From contig CANMVD010000003.1 in NCBI GenBank assembly GCA_947501275.1, positions 310,001 through 374,000 of the forward strand: a stretch of DNA of 64,000 nucleotides. Direction: 5' to 3'. Numbering within the stretch: position 1 is the first letter of the stretch; every line of letters begins with the position of its first letter. The notes beneath the pieces were generated by a model. The model searched no databases. It had not been told where the DNA came from and saw nothing but the letters and a program-made list of their open reading frames with translations. The stretch comes from an uncultured Tateyamaria sp. GTDB taxonomy: Bacteria > Pseudomonadota > Alphaproteobacteria > Rhodobacterales > Rhodobacteraceae. Shown one piece after another: positions 26,782 to 36,188 of the stretch. The translations under genes were made by a program, and so were the position numbers.

Positions 26782-28220
26782 TGTATCTTGGACTGGATCT
26801 GGGCACCTCTGGTGTCAAAGCACTGCTGATTGATGCGGAGCAGGAAATCGTCGCAAGTGCGACTGCGTCTTTGGATGTATCGCGCCCCCATCCCGGTTGG
26901 TCCGAGCAGGAGCCCGCCCACTGGATCGCGGCCTGTGAGGCCACACTGACCAAGTTGTCGGGCGCACATGACCTTTCCGGTGTGCGCGGCATCGGGTTGG
27001 CCGGGCATATGCATGGCGCAACGTTGATCGATGCGTCAGATAAGGTGCTGCGCCCGTGCATTCTGTGGAACGATACACGCTCTTATGCCGAAGCCGCCGA
27101 GATGGATGCCAACCCGATCTTTCGCGCCCAAACCGGCAACATCGTGTTCCCCGGCTTCACCGCCCCCAAACTGGCGTGGGTCAGAAAGCATGAACCAGAG
27201 GCCTTTGCCAAAACGGCCAAAGTGTTGCTGCCAAAGGACTATTTGCGCCTATGGCTAACAGGCGAACATGTGTCCGAAATGTCGGATGCGGCAGGGACAA
27301 GCTGGCTGGATGTCGGGGCACGCGCCTGGTCCGACGATCTGCTTGCGGCAACGGGGCTTGGTACCGATCACATGCCTTCGCTGGTGGAGGGAAGTGACGC
27401 CTCTGGCGGATTGCGCACTGAGCTCGCGGCATCCTTCGGGCTGCCTGCTGGCATCCCGGTGGCTGGCGGTGCAGGCGATAATGCGGCTTCTGCAGTTGGA
27501 GTGGGCGTGACGCAACCCGGCGAGGCATTTTTGTCGCTCGGCACGTCCGGTGTACTGTTTGCCGCCTCTGAGGGTTACGCGCCTGACCCGGAAACAGCGC
27601 TGCATACGTTTTGTCATGCGCTGCCGGGCTTGTGGCACCAGATGGGTGTGATCCTTGCCGCCACAGATGCCCTCGCATGGTACGGGCGCCTCGTGGATAC
27701 AGACCCGGCCACACTGACGGATGCGCTCACCTCGCCTCAAGCACCGGGGCGCACATTGTTTCTGCCTTATCTCGGCGGGGAACGCACACCGCACAATGAT
27801 GCGCATGTGCGCGGTGCTTTTATCGGGCTGGAGCACGCCACCGACCGCAATGCAGCCACACGGGCTGTGCTGGAAGGAGTGGCCTTTGCCTTTCGAGACA
27901 GCCTTGCGGCAATGGAGGCGACAGGCACAGCCCCAGAGCACCTTATCGCTGTGGGGGGCGGGGCACAGTCGCGCTACTGGCTCAACATTCTTGCATCCGC
28001 ACTGAATCTGCCGATCTCCGTTCCGGCCCAAGGGGATTTCGGCGCAGCCTTTGGCGCTGCACGGCTGGGCTATATGGCCAGCGGCGATGCTGGCACAGAC
28101 ATTGCGACCGCACCCGCCCTTGCGCACACATACACACCAAACGCAGCCCTCGTGCCCGCGTTTGATGACACCTATCACCGCTACAGACAGACATACTCAG
28201 CCCTCAAGGACCTCTCATGA
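26781..28220 (+). CDS. xylB: Xylulokinase-like FGGY kinase
   Basis: 479 residues, normal length. Phosphate-binding motif [14 protein letters not shown] at the N-terminus, GLAGHMHG near residue 75, and the adenosine motif [16 protein letters not shown] in the C-terminal half. Phosphorylates D-xylulose to xylulose 5-phosphate if the pathway is xylose catabolism, as the adjacent xylA indicates. ATG 26781 overlaps the previous TGA; it overlaps xylA by 4 nt. Confidence 0.9.
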   Translation: MYLGLDLGTSGVKALLIDAEQEIVASATASLDVSRPHPGWSEQEPAHWIAACEATLTKLSGAHDLSGVRGIGLAGHMHGATLIDASDKVLRPCILWNDTRSYAEAAEMDANPIFRAQTGNIVFPGFTAPKLAWVRKHEPEAFAKTAKVLLPKDYLRLWLTGEHVSEMSDAAGTSWLDVGARAWSDDLLAATGLGTDHMPSLVEGSDASGGLRTELAASFGLPAGIPVAGGAGDNAASAVGVGVTQPGEAFLSLGTSGVLFAASEGYAPDPETALHTFCHALPGLWHQMGVILAATDALAWYGRLVDTDPATLTDALTSPQAPGRTLFLPYLGGERTPHNDAHVRGAFIGLEHATDRNAATRAVLEGVAFAFRDSLAAMEATGTAPEHLIAVGGGAQSRYWLNILASALNLPISVPAQGDFGAAFGAARLGYMASGDAGTDIATAPALAHTYTPNAALVPAFDDTYHRYRQTYSALKDLS

Positions 28221-29518
28221 CCGACTTTTTCCGCGACATCGCCCCTGTGCGCTTTGAGGGAGCCGACAGCACCTCTGAACTGGCCTATCGCCACTACGAC
28301 CCGGACGAAATGATCATGGGCAAGCGCCTCGAAGATCATTTGCGGTTCGGCGTTGCGTGGTGGCACAGCTTTGCCTGGCCAGGGGGCGATCCCTTTGGTG
28401 GGCAAACGCTGGAGCGTCCCTGGTTTGGCGACACCATGGATCTGGCGCGGATGAAGGCGGACGTGGCGTTTGAGCTGTTTGCGATCCTTGGTCAGCCGTT
28501 TTTCTGTTTCCACGACCTCGATATCCGCCCCGAAGGCGCAAGCTTTGCCGAAAGCACACGCAACTTCGAGGCCATTGTTGACTACATCGGGGAGAAGATG
28601 GCGGCCGGGGGGCCTGACCTGCTCTGGGGCACGGCCAACCTGTTTACGCACAAACGCTTTATGTCTGGCGCGGCCACCAATCCCGACCCGGATGTGTTCG
28701 CCTATTCCGCAGCCACCGTCAAATCCTGCATGGATGCAACGCACAAGCTGGGGGGCCAAAACTACGTCTTGTGGGGCGGCCGCGAGGGTTACGAAACCCT
28801 GCTTAACACTGATCTCAAGCGCGAACGCGACCATGCGGGCCGCTTCTTGCAGATGGTGGTTGAGTACAAGCACAAAATCGGCTTCGACGGCGCCATTCTT
28901 GTTGAGCCAAAGCCGCAAGAGCCGTCCAAGCATCAATACGACTATGATGTCGCCACGGTGTACGGGTTCCTCAAAGAATTCGGGCTGGAAAAAGAGGTTC
29001 AGATGAATATCGAACAGGGTCACGCGATCCTTGCTGGCCACTCTTTCGAACACGAGCTTGGCATGGCGGCGAGCTTGGGCATCCTTGGGTCCATCGACAT
29101 GAACCGCAACGATTATCAATCGGGTTGGGATACGGATCAATTCCCCAACAACGTGCCCGAAGTTGCGCTGGCCTATTACGAAGTCCTCAAGGCCGGTGGG
29201 TTTACCACTGGCGGCACCAATTTTGACGCCAAGATCCGGCGGCAATCGCTGGACCCTGTGGATCTTGTCGCCGCGCATGTCGGGGCAATGGACATCTGTG
29301 CCCGTGGGTTCAAGGCCGCCGCCAAAATGTTGGAGGATGGCGCGTTGGAGGATGCGCGCGCCGCACGTTATGCTGGATGGGACAGCGACGCGGCCCAATC
29401 GATGCTCTCTGGCGGGTTAGAGGCCTGTTTTGACCGCGTGATTGCCGATGGTATCGCCCCTGAACCGCGCTCGGGCCAGCAGGAACGGTTGGAAAACATC
29501 GTCAACCGCTACGTCTGA
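28217..29518 (+). CDS. xylA: Xylose isomerase
   Basis: 433 residues, the class II length. Converts D-xylose to D-xylulose. Both signature motifs are intact: the catalytic FCFHDLDI His and Asp, WGGREGYE at residues 186-193, and [16 protein letters not shown] with metal ligands. Start ATG 28217 overlaps the xylB stop as ATGA. A hairpin follows the stop. Together with xylB it gives xylulose 5-phosphate from xylose. Confidence 0.96.
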   Translation: MTDFFRDIAPVRFEGADSTSELAYRHYDPDEMIMGKRLEDHLRFGVAWWHSFAWPGGDPFGGQTLERPWFGDTMDLARMKADVAFELFAILGQPFFCFHDLDIRPEGASFAESTRNFEAIVDYIGEKMAAGGPDLLWGTANLFTHKRFMSGAATNPDPDVFAYSAATVKSCMDATHKLGGQNYVLWGGREGYETLLNTDLKRERDHAGRFLQMVVEYKHKIGFDGAILVEPKPQEPSKHQYDYDVATVYGFLKEFGLEKEVQMNIEQGHAILAGHSFEHELGMAASLGILGSIDMNRNDYQSGWDTDQFPNNVPEVALAYYEVLKAGGFTTGGTNFDAKIRRQSLDPVDLVAAHVGAMDICARGFKAAAKMLEDGALEDARAARYAGWDSDAAQSMLSGGLEACFDRVIADGIAPEPRSGQQERLENIVNRYV

Positions 29519-29528
29519 TACAGCTACA

Positions 29529-29557
29529 GCCCGCCTCCGCATAGCGCGGAGGTGGGC
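29529..29557 (+). terminator. Hairpin after xylA
   Basis: A 12-bp stem (one G-U pair, arms GCCCGCCTCCGC and GCGGAGGTGGGC, 5-nt loop) begins 11 nt after the xylA stop. No U-tract follows. Probably ends or protects the sugar-locus transcript. Confidence 0.5.
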
Positions 29558-30005
29558 AATCATGGCATCACTGCCTGAGAAAAGCACAACTGCCAGAGCG
29601 GAAATCCCGCTGCAAAAATCAGGACGGTCGAGAGCACCGTTTCGTGTCGGTCGGCCATTTATCGGCGAAGAACGAGCACGCCGCATATGTCCAATTTTCT
29701 TTTCACGGTCGCTGGCCCGATCAATCCGTTTTTGTGAAGTTGGTCTGAACGGCTCACTGCCCCGATTGCCGAGGCGGCAAATCACACCGCTAGCTCATCG
29801 CGTTTTCACATGCCCACGCGCCACAAAACGCAAGTAAGGTGGAGCGCAACCGCATCACCAACCTCCGGAAAACGGCTGAACATCGCCTATCAATCCACCC
29901 AATTGCACGGCTCACGTGTATGCGACCCAATGCAGCTTGGGGAATCCACGATACTTATTGACCTAACGTCATGTTGTCATACTTCTATTCAAGGAGGCTT
30001 GGGAC
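29558..30005. other. Gene-poor stretch, possibly decayed
   Basis: About 450 nt without a supportable gene. Open frames exist on both strands but lack ribosome-binding sites and family features. Base composition is somewhat lower in GC than the flanks. It may be the remains of the 5' part of the following hydrolase-like gene or of an inserted element. Confidence 0.5.
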
Positions 30006-30176
30006 GTGATCAGACGTTCATCATTGATCGCGTCGTATTCAACCAACAAAGGACTGTGGGAAATCAACGGCATGGATGATCCAGGAGCAAGGCACTCGCT
30101 GATCATCGGCTGTGCCAGGCCCATTGATAGTGCCCAACGCGACATGCAAAACGGCGTGGAGGCCTTTGTCTGGTGA
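30006..30176 (+). CDS. Small ORF with a strong ribosome-binding site
   Basis: 56 codons from GTG 30006, with a perfect AAGGAGG 8 nt upstream. Its TGA overlaps the ATG of the hydrolase-like gene (TGATG), which is the usual arrangement for coupled genes. The product has no recognisable domain, signal peptide or membrane helix. It could be a leader peptide, a small protein, or the remnant of a longer N-terminal domain. Confidence 0.35.
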   Translation: MIRRSSLIASYSTNKGLWEINGMDDPGARHSLIIGCARPIDSAQRDMQNGVEAFVW

Positions 30177-31126
30177 TGTCAGCCACGAAAAGTATGGCCG
30201 TTCACGCCGCAGATCATTTGACTGCATTTGAGCGAGACACACCGCGTGTTGCCGTGGGACCAGACGGTCGGCATCTAGATTATCTGGTGTTGGGCGATCC
30301 CAATGGCGCGCCAGTGATATACATGTCCAGCGAACTTGGTCTGGTCAAACTTCCCCCTGCTATCGAGAATTTTGCGTATCGGCGCGGATTGCGGGTGATC
30401 TCTCCGATCAGGGCCGGTTACGGCACGTCTGACGCAATGCCGGATGATGCAGATTTCAGCACGCAGACCGCGCTCGACATCTTGACAGTCATGAAGGATT
30501 CAGGTGTTACCGCCGCGCCTTTCATAACAATGTCAGCGGATGTCAGGCTGGCCGCACATGTGCATCACGTTTGCCCCGGCGCGGTCACGGCTTTGATCGC
30601 AACCGCCGGTTCTTTGCCGATGAACAGCGAAAGCAAATGCGCACATCCTGTTCATCGCCTAATGCGCTCGAGTGCCCACCATCTGGTGCGGCTGGCCCCT
30701 GCTGCGTCCAACGCCTCATTCGGAGCCATGCAGCGCTTGGGCAAGAAACGTATGTTCGAACGCACTTTTGCAAAGTCGGCAGATGACTTGGCTGTGTTTG
30801 CGGACCCGGACACCCGTACCGCCATGATCGAAGGATCAAACACGGCCTTGTGCAACACACGCAGCGCACGCAACGCATTCCTGAGGCAGCGGCTCAGCTA
30901 CCATGAACCGCATAACCGGTCTGTCATGCATGCCCTCAAGAACGCAGTGCCCGTGCACGCGCTCAACGGGCTCACGGATCCAGCAGTGACGCCGCAGACG
31001 CTGGCGGCACAAACAAAAGACTACGGCTGGATCAATTTTTACATCTACCCAGATGCGGGTCGGTGGTTGTTTTTCAAGTATCCGGATGACGTGTTGGAAC
31101 TCGCTGAACGATATGTCAGCCGCTAA
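30176..31126 (+). CDS. Alpha/beta-hydrolase-like protein
   Basis: 316 residues. The early part (GRHLDYLVLGDPNGAPVIYMSSELG, abbreviated as LDYLVLGDPNG) and VISPIRAGYGTSD match the alpha/beta-hydrolase half of proteins that elsewhere carry an N-terminal LuxR-type domain. The expected nucleophile elbow G-x-S-x-G is not clear; ITMSADV stands at the right place, so catalysis is uncertain. Start taken at ATG 30176, overlapping the stop of the small upstream ORF; GTG 30173 is an alternative. No DNA-binding domain is present here. Confidence 0.6.
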   Translation: MSATKSMAVHAADHLTAFERDTPRVAVGPDGRHLDYLVLGDPNGAPVIYMSSELGLVKLPPAIENFAYRRGLRVISPIRAGYGTSDAMPDDADFSTQTALDILTVMKDSGVTAAPFITMSADVRLAAHVHHVCPGAVTALIATAGSLPMNSESKCAHPVHRLMRSSAHHLVRLAPAASNASFGAMQRLGKKRMFERTFAKSADDLAVFADPDTRTAMIEGSNTALCNTRSARNAFLRQRLSYHEPHNRSVMHALKNAVPVHALNGLTDPAVTPQTLAAQTKDYGWINFYIYPDAGRWLFFKYPDDVLELAERYVSR

Positions 31127-31353
31127 ACCGAGGCTGACCTCTTTGCGCAGACAACTGTAGACGTCAACACGCATGAACATTGCCCAAAGTGGGTTTGTTT
31201 TCGTTCTGAGCAGCCCCGGGCACGCAACACGGATCCACAGTCAACGCTCTCATAACTGGTGCATTCGCGTCGGGCCGCTTGACTTCACCCATCCGGTTCC
31301 CAAGCTTGGGGAAACCGAATACGTCAGATATCTCAGATGAAGGGTTTGCCGTC

Positions 31354-32235
31354 GTGTCTCGTCTCAAATTGGAGCATTTGCGCACCTTCCTCGCCGTCGC
31401 CAAGTTCAAAAGCGTCAGCCGCGCAGCAGAGGCGCTGCACCTGACCCAGCCGGCCGTTACGTCCCGGATCAAGGCCCTCGAAGACAGCCTTGGGGCCGCC
31501 CTGTTTGATCGGTCCGCCTCGGGGATGCGATTGACCAAGCGTGGGGACATCCTGATGCACCATGCCGAACAATTCCAGCATCTGTCAGAGCTCATTGAAA
31601 AGAACGTGGTGGACGAAAGTGGCGTGGACCGCCTGATGCGTCTGGGCGTGTCCGAAACCATCGCCCAAAGCTGGCTGCCCGATTTTGTGGGGGCGCTGCA
31701 CAAACGCTTTCCGCAACTCAAGATCGAGATCAGTGTGGACATTTCGATCAACTTGCGAGACCAGCTGCTGACGCGCGAAATTGATCTTGCCATTCTTCTT
31801 GGCCCAATTTCAGACTACACCATCGACAATGTCATTTTGCCGGACGTCGAATTGGGGTGGTTTCGCGCACCTGGCGGGGGGCCAGCGGATGGCAAGGATC
31901 TGTCCAGTGTCCCCATCGCGACCTATGCCAAGAACACGCGCCCCTACAGAGAGTTGCGCGCAGAGTTGTTCGAGAGGTTCGGCCCCGAAATCTCGATGTT
32001 CCCCTCTTCGTCCCTGTCCTCATGCTTCCGACTGGTTGAAGCCGGATTGGGTGTTGGGGCTCTGCCGATTTCGCTGGGCACACGCTTGGTCAACGAAGGC
32101 AAGCTCGAGCGGTTTGACCCCGGATGGACGCCAAAACCTCTCAGGTTTTCAGCCTCTTATCTCGGAGAGCCGCGTAGCCACCTGATCGAAACCACGGCCC
32201 ATATGGCAGATGAGATTGCACGGGCCGGTTTATAG
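31354..32235 (+). CDS. LysR-family transcriptional regulator
   Basis: 293 residues. The winged helix-turn-helix spans about residues 4-62 (LEHLRTFLAVAKF, SRAAEALHLTQPAVTSRIKALE), followed by a LysR substrate domain. GTG 31354 places the first helix at the normal distance; upstream in-frame starts add about 25 odd residues. It precedes the DUF1445-TRAP-oxoprolinase genes on the same strand, and probably controls them in response to their substrate. Confidence 0.88.
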   Translation: MSRLKLEHLRTFLAVAKFKSVSRAAEALHLTQPAVTSRIKALEDSLGAALFDRSASGMRLTKRGDILMHHAEQFQHLSELIEKNVVDESGVDRLMRLGVSETIAQSWLPDFVGALHKRFPQLKIEISVDISINLRDQLLTREIDLAILLGPISDYTIDNVILPDVELGWFRAPGGGPADGKDLSSVPIATYAKNTRPYRELRAELFERFGPEISMFPSSSLSSCFRLVEAGLGVGALPISLGTRLVNEGKLERFDPGWTPKPLRFSASYLGEPRSHLIETTAHMADEIARAGL

Positions 32236-32284
32236 ATTTTCTTTATGTGTTTTGCCAAAAATTTATGATTTGATTTTATATCGT
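32236..32284 (+). promoter_or_regulatory. AT-rich promoter region of the TRAP/oxoprolinase operon
   Basis: A markedly AT-rich 50-nt stretch between the LysR gene and the DUF1445 gene, with TTGCCA and downstream TATA-like hexamers and T-N11-A patterns of the kind LysR proteins bind. The exact -10 box is not certain. Confidence 0.4.
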
Positions 32285-32321
32285 ATGCGCCGGATCGTTA
32301 CCCAAAGCAGGGGATTCGACC

Positions 32322-33134
32322 GTGAGCCAGATATTCGATCAGCTGAAACGCCAATCCACGGCGCAGGTCCGCGCTGAAATCAGGGCCTGTGCCTATGGCG
32401 GTCACACAGCCGGATTGGGCAAGAACAACCTGCAGGCAAATCTCGCCATTTTACCTGCCGCGCACGCGCTTGATTTCATGCGCTTTTGCCAGCGCAACCC
32501 CAAGCCTTGCCCGCTGGTAGGCGTGTCAGACACGGGCAATCCGTTGATGCACACGCTTGGGCGTGACATCGACATCCGCACCGACATCCCCGCCTACTAC
32601 GTCTATCGAGATGGGGTACTGGACGAGACGCGCGCTGACATCACCGATCTTTGGCAGGACGACTTTGTAGCGTTCGCTTTGGGCTGCTCCTTTACCTTTG
32701 AACATGCGTTGGAACAGGCCGGGATTACACTGTGGCACATCGCCAACAACACAACTGTGCCAATGTACGCCTCCGGCATTCAAACGGTGCCTGCCGGGCC
32801 ATTTGGCGGCGCGTCGGTGGTGAGTATGCGGGCCATTCCCGATGACCGCATCGATGAGGTGATCGCCATCTGCAAAAACTTCCCCATGGCGCATGGCGCG
32901 CCCGTGCATGTCGGCGATCCAGCCGCAATCGGCATTGCAGACATCACGACCCCTGACTGGGGCGATCCCGCCCCAGTCCCGCCCGGCACCACGCCGATGT
33001 TCTGGGCCTGCGGCGTCACCCCTCAAGTCGCCATCACGCAGGCCAAACCTGCAATCTGCATCACCCACAAGCCCGGGCACATGCTGATTACCGACGTGGC
33101 GGACACCGCCGAAACAACAATCCTACAACCATAA
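32322..33134 (+). CDS. DUF1445 / D-glutamate-cyclase-like (putative hydro-lyase) protein
   Basis: 270 residues, normal for the family. Recognised from the ordered motifs GHTAGLGKNNLQANLAILP near residue 27, CPLVGVSDTGNP, DLRTD-like DIRTDIPAYYVYRDG, GCSFTFEHAL and TPMFWACGVTPQ near the C-terminus. The mammalian homologue interconverts D-glutamate and 5-oxo-D-proline; bacterial members are called putative hydro-lyases. GTG 32322 with CAGGGGA upstream. First gene of a run with a TRAP transporter and a 5-oxoprolinase, which fits a role in cyclic glutamate metabolism. Confidence 0.82.
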   Translation: MSQIFDQLKRQSTAQVRAEIRACAYGGHTAGLGKNNLQANLAILPAAHALDFMRFCQRNPKPCPLVGVSDTGNPLMHTLGRDIDIRTDIPAYYVYRDGVLDETRADITDLWQDDFVAFALGCSFTFEHALEQAGITLWHIANNTTVPMYASGIQTVPAGPFGGASVVSMRAIPDDRIDEVIAICKNFPMAHGAPVHVGDPAAIGIADITTPDWGDPAPVPPGTTPMFWACGVTPQVAITQAKPAICITHKPGHMLITDVADTAETTILQP

Positions 33135-33160
33135 TCAAATATCCCAACAGGAGAAAAAAC

Positions 33161-34198
33161 ATGAAGAAACTTGCAACAACTCTGGGTGCGCTGGCCCTTA
33201 CAGCGTCAGCCGCAGTGGCCGACAGCCCGGTCGTGCTGAACGCCGTTGGTACATGGTCCAGCCTGACGAATTTCCAGAAACATGAAGGCCCGTTCTTCAA
33301 CGAACATCTGGCGGCAGCCTCCGACGGCAAGATCATCGGCAAGATTCAGTCCCAATCCGGTCTGGGCCTCAAAGGGTTCGAGATCATGCGCCTGGTTAAG
33401 AACGGCGTTTTTGACTTTGCCTTTGGCCTGCCCGGCTATGTGGCCGCCGAAAATGCCATCTTTGAAGGGGCGGACCTGTCGACCCTGACCCAAGACATCG
33501 ACACGCAGCGCAAAGTGTCCGAAGCTTATTTCGGCACACTCGAAACTGCCTTTGCCGATATCTACAACGCCAAGCTGTTGATGCTTTATCCATTCCCCAG
33601 TCAGACGCTGTGGTGCAACGGTGAAGTCGGCGGCATCGCCGATCTTGAGGGCAAGAAGATCCGGGTTTACTCCACCACGTTGGGTGATTTTGTCGAAGGT
33701 GTGGGCGGCACATCCGTCACCGTTGCCTTCTCCGAAGTGATCCCCGCGCTTGAAAAAGGCGTTGTGGATTGCGCCATCACCGGAACCATGTCGGCCTATA
33801 CCGCGAACTGGAACCAAGTCGCCACTCATGCCTACACACTGCGTGTCGGCTGGGGCCTCGCCTTTGGCGCGATGAACATGGACAAGTGGAACTCACTTTC
33901 GGCAGATCAGCAATCGTTCCTGCAAGCCGAGATCGCCACGCTGAACGACGCGATGTGGGCCGAAACGGCAACCGAAGACGAAGTTGCGATTTCGTGCATC
34001 ACCGGCGGCGCTTGCGAGGTGGGTGATCCCGGCTCCATGACGCTGGTCGAGCCCTCCAAAGAGGACCTTTTGGCGCGCGACAAGATCGCAACGGACGTTG
34101 TTCTGGCGCGTTGGGCCGAGCGGTGCGGTGCGGAATGCGCGGCCAACTGGAACGCAACTGTTGGTCCGATCCTTGGTCTGACCGCAGCTGCCGAGTAA
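33161..34198 (+). CDS. dctP: TRAP transporter solute-binding protein, DctP family
   Basis: 345 residues, periplasmic. Signal peptide MKKLATTLGALALTA, cleaved near AVA. The conserved Arg that binds a ligand carboxylate in this family is R168 (precursor numbering) in GKKIRVYS. Several Cys near the C-terminus may form disulfides. AGGAG precedes ATG 33161. The ligand is expected to be an organic acid; the neighbours point to 5-oxoproline or a related cyclic amino acid. A strong stem-loop follows. Confidence 0.9.
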   Translation: MKKLATTLGALALTASAAVADSPVVLNAVGTWSSLTNFQKHEGPFFNEHLAAASDGKIIGKIQSQSGLGLKGFEIMRLVKNGVFDFAFGLPGYVAAENAIFEGADLSTLTQDIDTQRKVSEAYFGTLETAFADIYNAKLLMLYPFPSQTLWCNGEVGGIADLEGKKIRVYSTTLGDFVEGVGGTSVTVAFSEVIPALEKGVVDCAITGTMSAYTANWNQVATHAYTLRVGWGLAFGAMNMDKWNSLSADQQSFLQAEIATLNDAMWAETATEDEVAISCITGGACEVGDPGSMTLVEPSKEDLLARDKIATDVVLARWAERCGAECAANWNATVGPILGLTAAAE

Positions 34199-34213
34199 GC
34201 ATAGCCTATACTG

Positions 34214-34240
34214 CCGAGGCGGCCACGACTGCCGCCTCGG
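34214..34240 (+). terminator. Stem-loop between dctP and dctQ
   Basis: Perfect 10-bp stem (CCGAGGCGGC with GCCGCCTCGG, 7-nt loop) without a U-tract. Likely lets the binding protein be made in excess of the membrane subunits. Confidence 0.55.
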
Positions 34241-34268
34241 TGAACCCATATTTCTCAAGGCCTTCCGA

Positions 34269-34832
34269 ATGCTAGATCCCATTCTTCATACAACACGCAA
34301 AGTCAGCCTGTGGCTTACTTGGCTGGGTGGCACGCTGATCGTCCTGTCCGCTTTCCTTGTCACCCTCGAGGTGTTCCTGCGCAAAGTGTTCAATATCTCG
34401 CTGGGCGGTGCTGACGAGATTTCGGGCTATGCCTTTGGCGTCGCCACGACGCTGGCCTTGTCCTACGCACTGTTTGAACGGGCCCACATAAGGGTAGATG
34501 CATTGTTAGGAACGTTCCCCAAGGCCTTGAGACCTCTCATTAATCTGTTTGGCCTCATCATGCTCATCGGTTTTGCCCTCGTGATCGTGATCATGGTTTG
34601 GGGCATGGTTGGCGACACATTGGAAAACGGTTCCCGCTCCATCACGCCGATGCGTGTCCCCCTCGCCATTCCGCAAATCCCATGGCTGATCGGGTGGATC
34701 TTCTTTGTATTCTCCGGTGTCCTGATCGGCCTTGTCGCAATCCAGCGTTACCTGCGTGGCGACGAACCGGGCGTACAGGAACTCATCGGTGTCAAATCGC
34801 TCGACGAGCAAATTCAGGATGAGACGGTTTAA
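34269..34832 (+). CDS. dctQ: TRAP transporter small membrane subunit
   Basis: 187 residues with four hydrophobic helices, the first at WLTWLGGTLIVLSAFLVTLEV. FLRKVFN-SLGGADEISGYAFG is the family hallmark region. The gene is 3 nt from dctM. Confidence 0.9.
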   Translation: MLDPILHTTRKVSLWLTWLGGTLIVLSAFLVTLEVFLRKVFNISLGGADEISGYAFGVATTLALSYALFERAHIRVDALLGTFPKALRPLINLFGLIMLIGFALVIVIMVWGMVGDTLENGSRSITPMRVPLAIPQIPWLIGWIFFVFSGVLIGLVAIQRYLRGDEPGVQELIGVKSLDEQIQDETV

Positions 34833-34835
34833 ACC

Positions 34836-36119
34836 ATGCTGACGAAAACGCTTCTTATCCTGTTGGCCCTCATCGGGTTGGCTGTACCGATTGCCGCCTC
34901 TTTGGGCTGGCTGGGGCTGATCCTGCAATACACCGACAGTGTTATGCCGTTGCACCGCGCCATTTCGGACATGGCGTGGCAGACAGGGACCGACTTTCTG
35001 CTGGTGGCCATTCCGATGTTCATCATGATGGGCGAGATCCTGCTGCGGGCCGGTATTACCGAGCGGATGTATGACGGTATCGTCAAATGGCTCGGGTGGT
35101 TGCCCGGTGGTCTGATGCACTCCAACATCGGCTCATCCGCCCTGTTTGCGGCCACGTCCGGATCGTCCGTGGCGACCGCAGCGACCATCGGCACAGTCGC
35201 GGTGCCCCAAATCGACAAGCGCGGCTATAACGAAAGCCTGTTTCTGGGTACAGTTGCCGCCGGGGGCACGCTGGGGATCTTGATCCCGCCCTCGATCAAC
35301 CTGATCCTTTATGGCCTGCTGACAAACACTTCGGTCCCTGAACTGTACCTTGCAGGCTTCCTGCCCGGTTTCTTGCTGGCCGCATTGTTCATGGCAACGG
35401 TTGTCGTGGCCTGCATCCTCAAACCCGAATGGGGCGGCGAAAAGCTGCTTTATACGTGGGGAGAGCGGCTGCGCGCCCTGCCCGCTCTGATCCCACCCCT
35501 CGGCATCTTCCTCGTTGTTGTCGGATCAATTTATGCAGGCTTGGCCACGCCGACAGAAGCGGCGGCACTAGGCGTTGTCGCCTCGATGATCCTTGCCACC
35601 TTCAACGGCAAGATGTCACTGGACATGATGCGCCAAGCCGTCGAGGGCACGATGCGCACAACCGCCATGATCATGTTGATCATCATTGCCGCGGTCTTTC
35701 TGAACTTCGTGTTGTCGATTATCGGACTGACCCAGGCGCTGACCGACTTTGTGACCGGCCTTGGGTGGACGCCCATGCAGACGATGTTGATGATCGTGGC
35801 CGTCTTGATCCTGATCGGATGTTTCATGGAGACGCTGTCGATGCTGCTGACCATGGCACCGCTGATCACGCCCATCGTCGTCGCCCTGGGGTTTGACCCT
35901 GTCTGGTTCGGGATCCTGCTGATGGTGCTTCTGGAAACCGCACTGATCACCCCGCCCATCGGCATCAACCTCTACGTGGTTCAGGGCATCCGAAAAGGCG
36001 GGCCAATGATTGACGTGATCAAAGGGGCGCTGCCCTTTGTCGTGACCATGTTTGTCATGCTCGGGCTGCTTCTGGCCTTTCCGGCCCTCGCCCTGTGGCT
36101 GCCGTCCTTGGTTTACTAG
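34836..36119 (+). CDS. dctM: TRAP transporter large membrane subunit
   Basis: 427 residues with about twelve hydrophobic helices; the sodium-driven transport channel. Typical features are FLLVAIPMFIMMGEIL, the SGSSVATAATIGTVAVPQ region and GTLGILIPPSINLILYG. It follows dctQ directly. Confidence 0.93.
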   Translation: MLTKTLLILLALIGLAVPIAASLGWLGLILQYTDSVMPLHRAISDMAWQTGTDFLLVAIPMFIMMGEILLRAGITERMYDGIVKWLGWLPGGLMHSNIGSSALFAATSGSSVATAATIGTVAVPQIDKRGYNESLFLGTVAAGGTLGILIPPSINLILYGLLTNTSVPELYLAGFLPGFLLAALFMATVVVACILKPEWGGEKLLYTWGERLRALPALIPPLGIFLVVVGSIYAGLATPTEAAALGVVASMILATFNGKMSLDMMRQAVEGTMRTTAMIMLIIIAAVFLNFVLSIIGLTQALTDFVTGLGWTPMQTMLMIVAVLILIGCFMETLSMLLTMAPLITPIVVALGFDPVWFGILLMVLLETALITPPIGINLYVVQGIRKGGPMIDVIKGALPFVVTMFVMLGLLLAFPALALWLPSLVY

Positions 36120-36188
36120 ACGCAATCCACTCTTCACCTTTATCGCAATCAAATGTCGGCCCTGCCGGCAAACAGAGGAACTAAACCC

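Noticed and set aside
28181-29398. Minus-strand open frame of about 405 codons
   Set aside because: Complement of xylA, which has full catalytic motifs.
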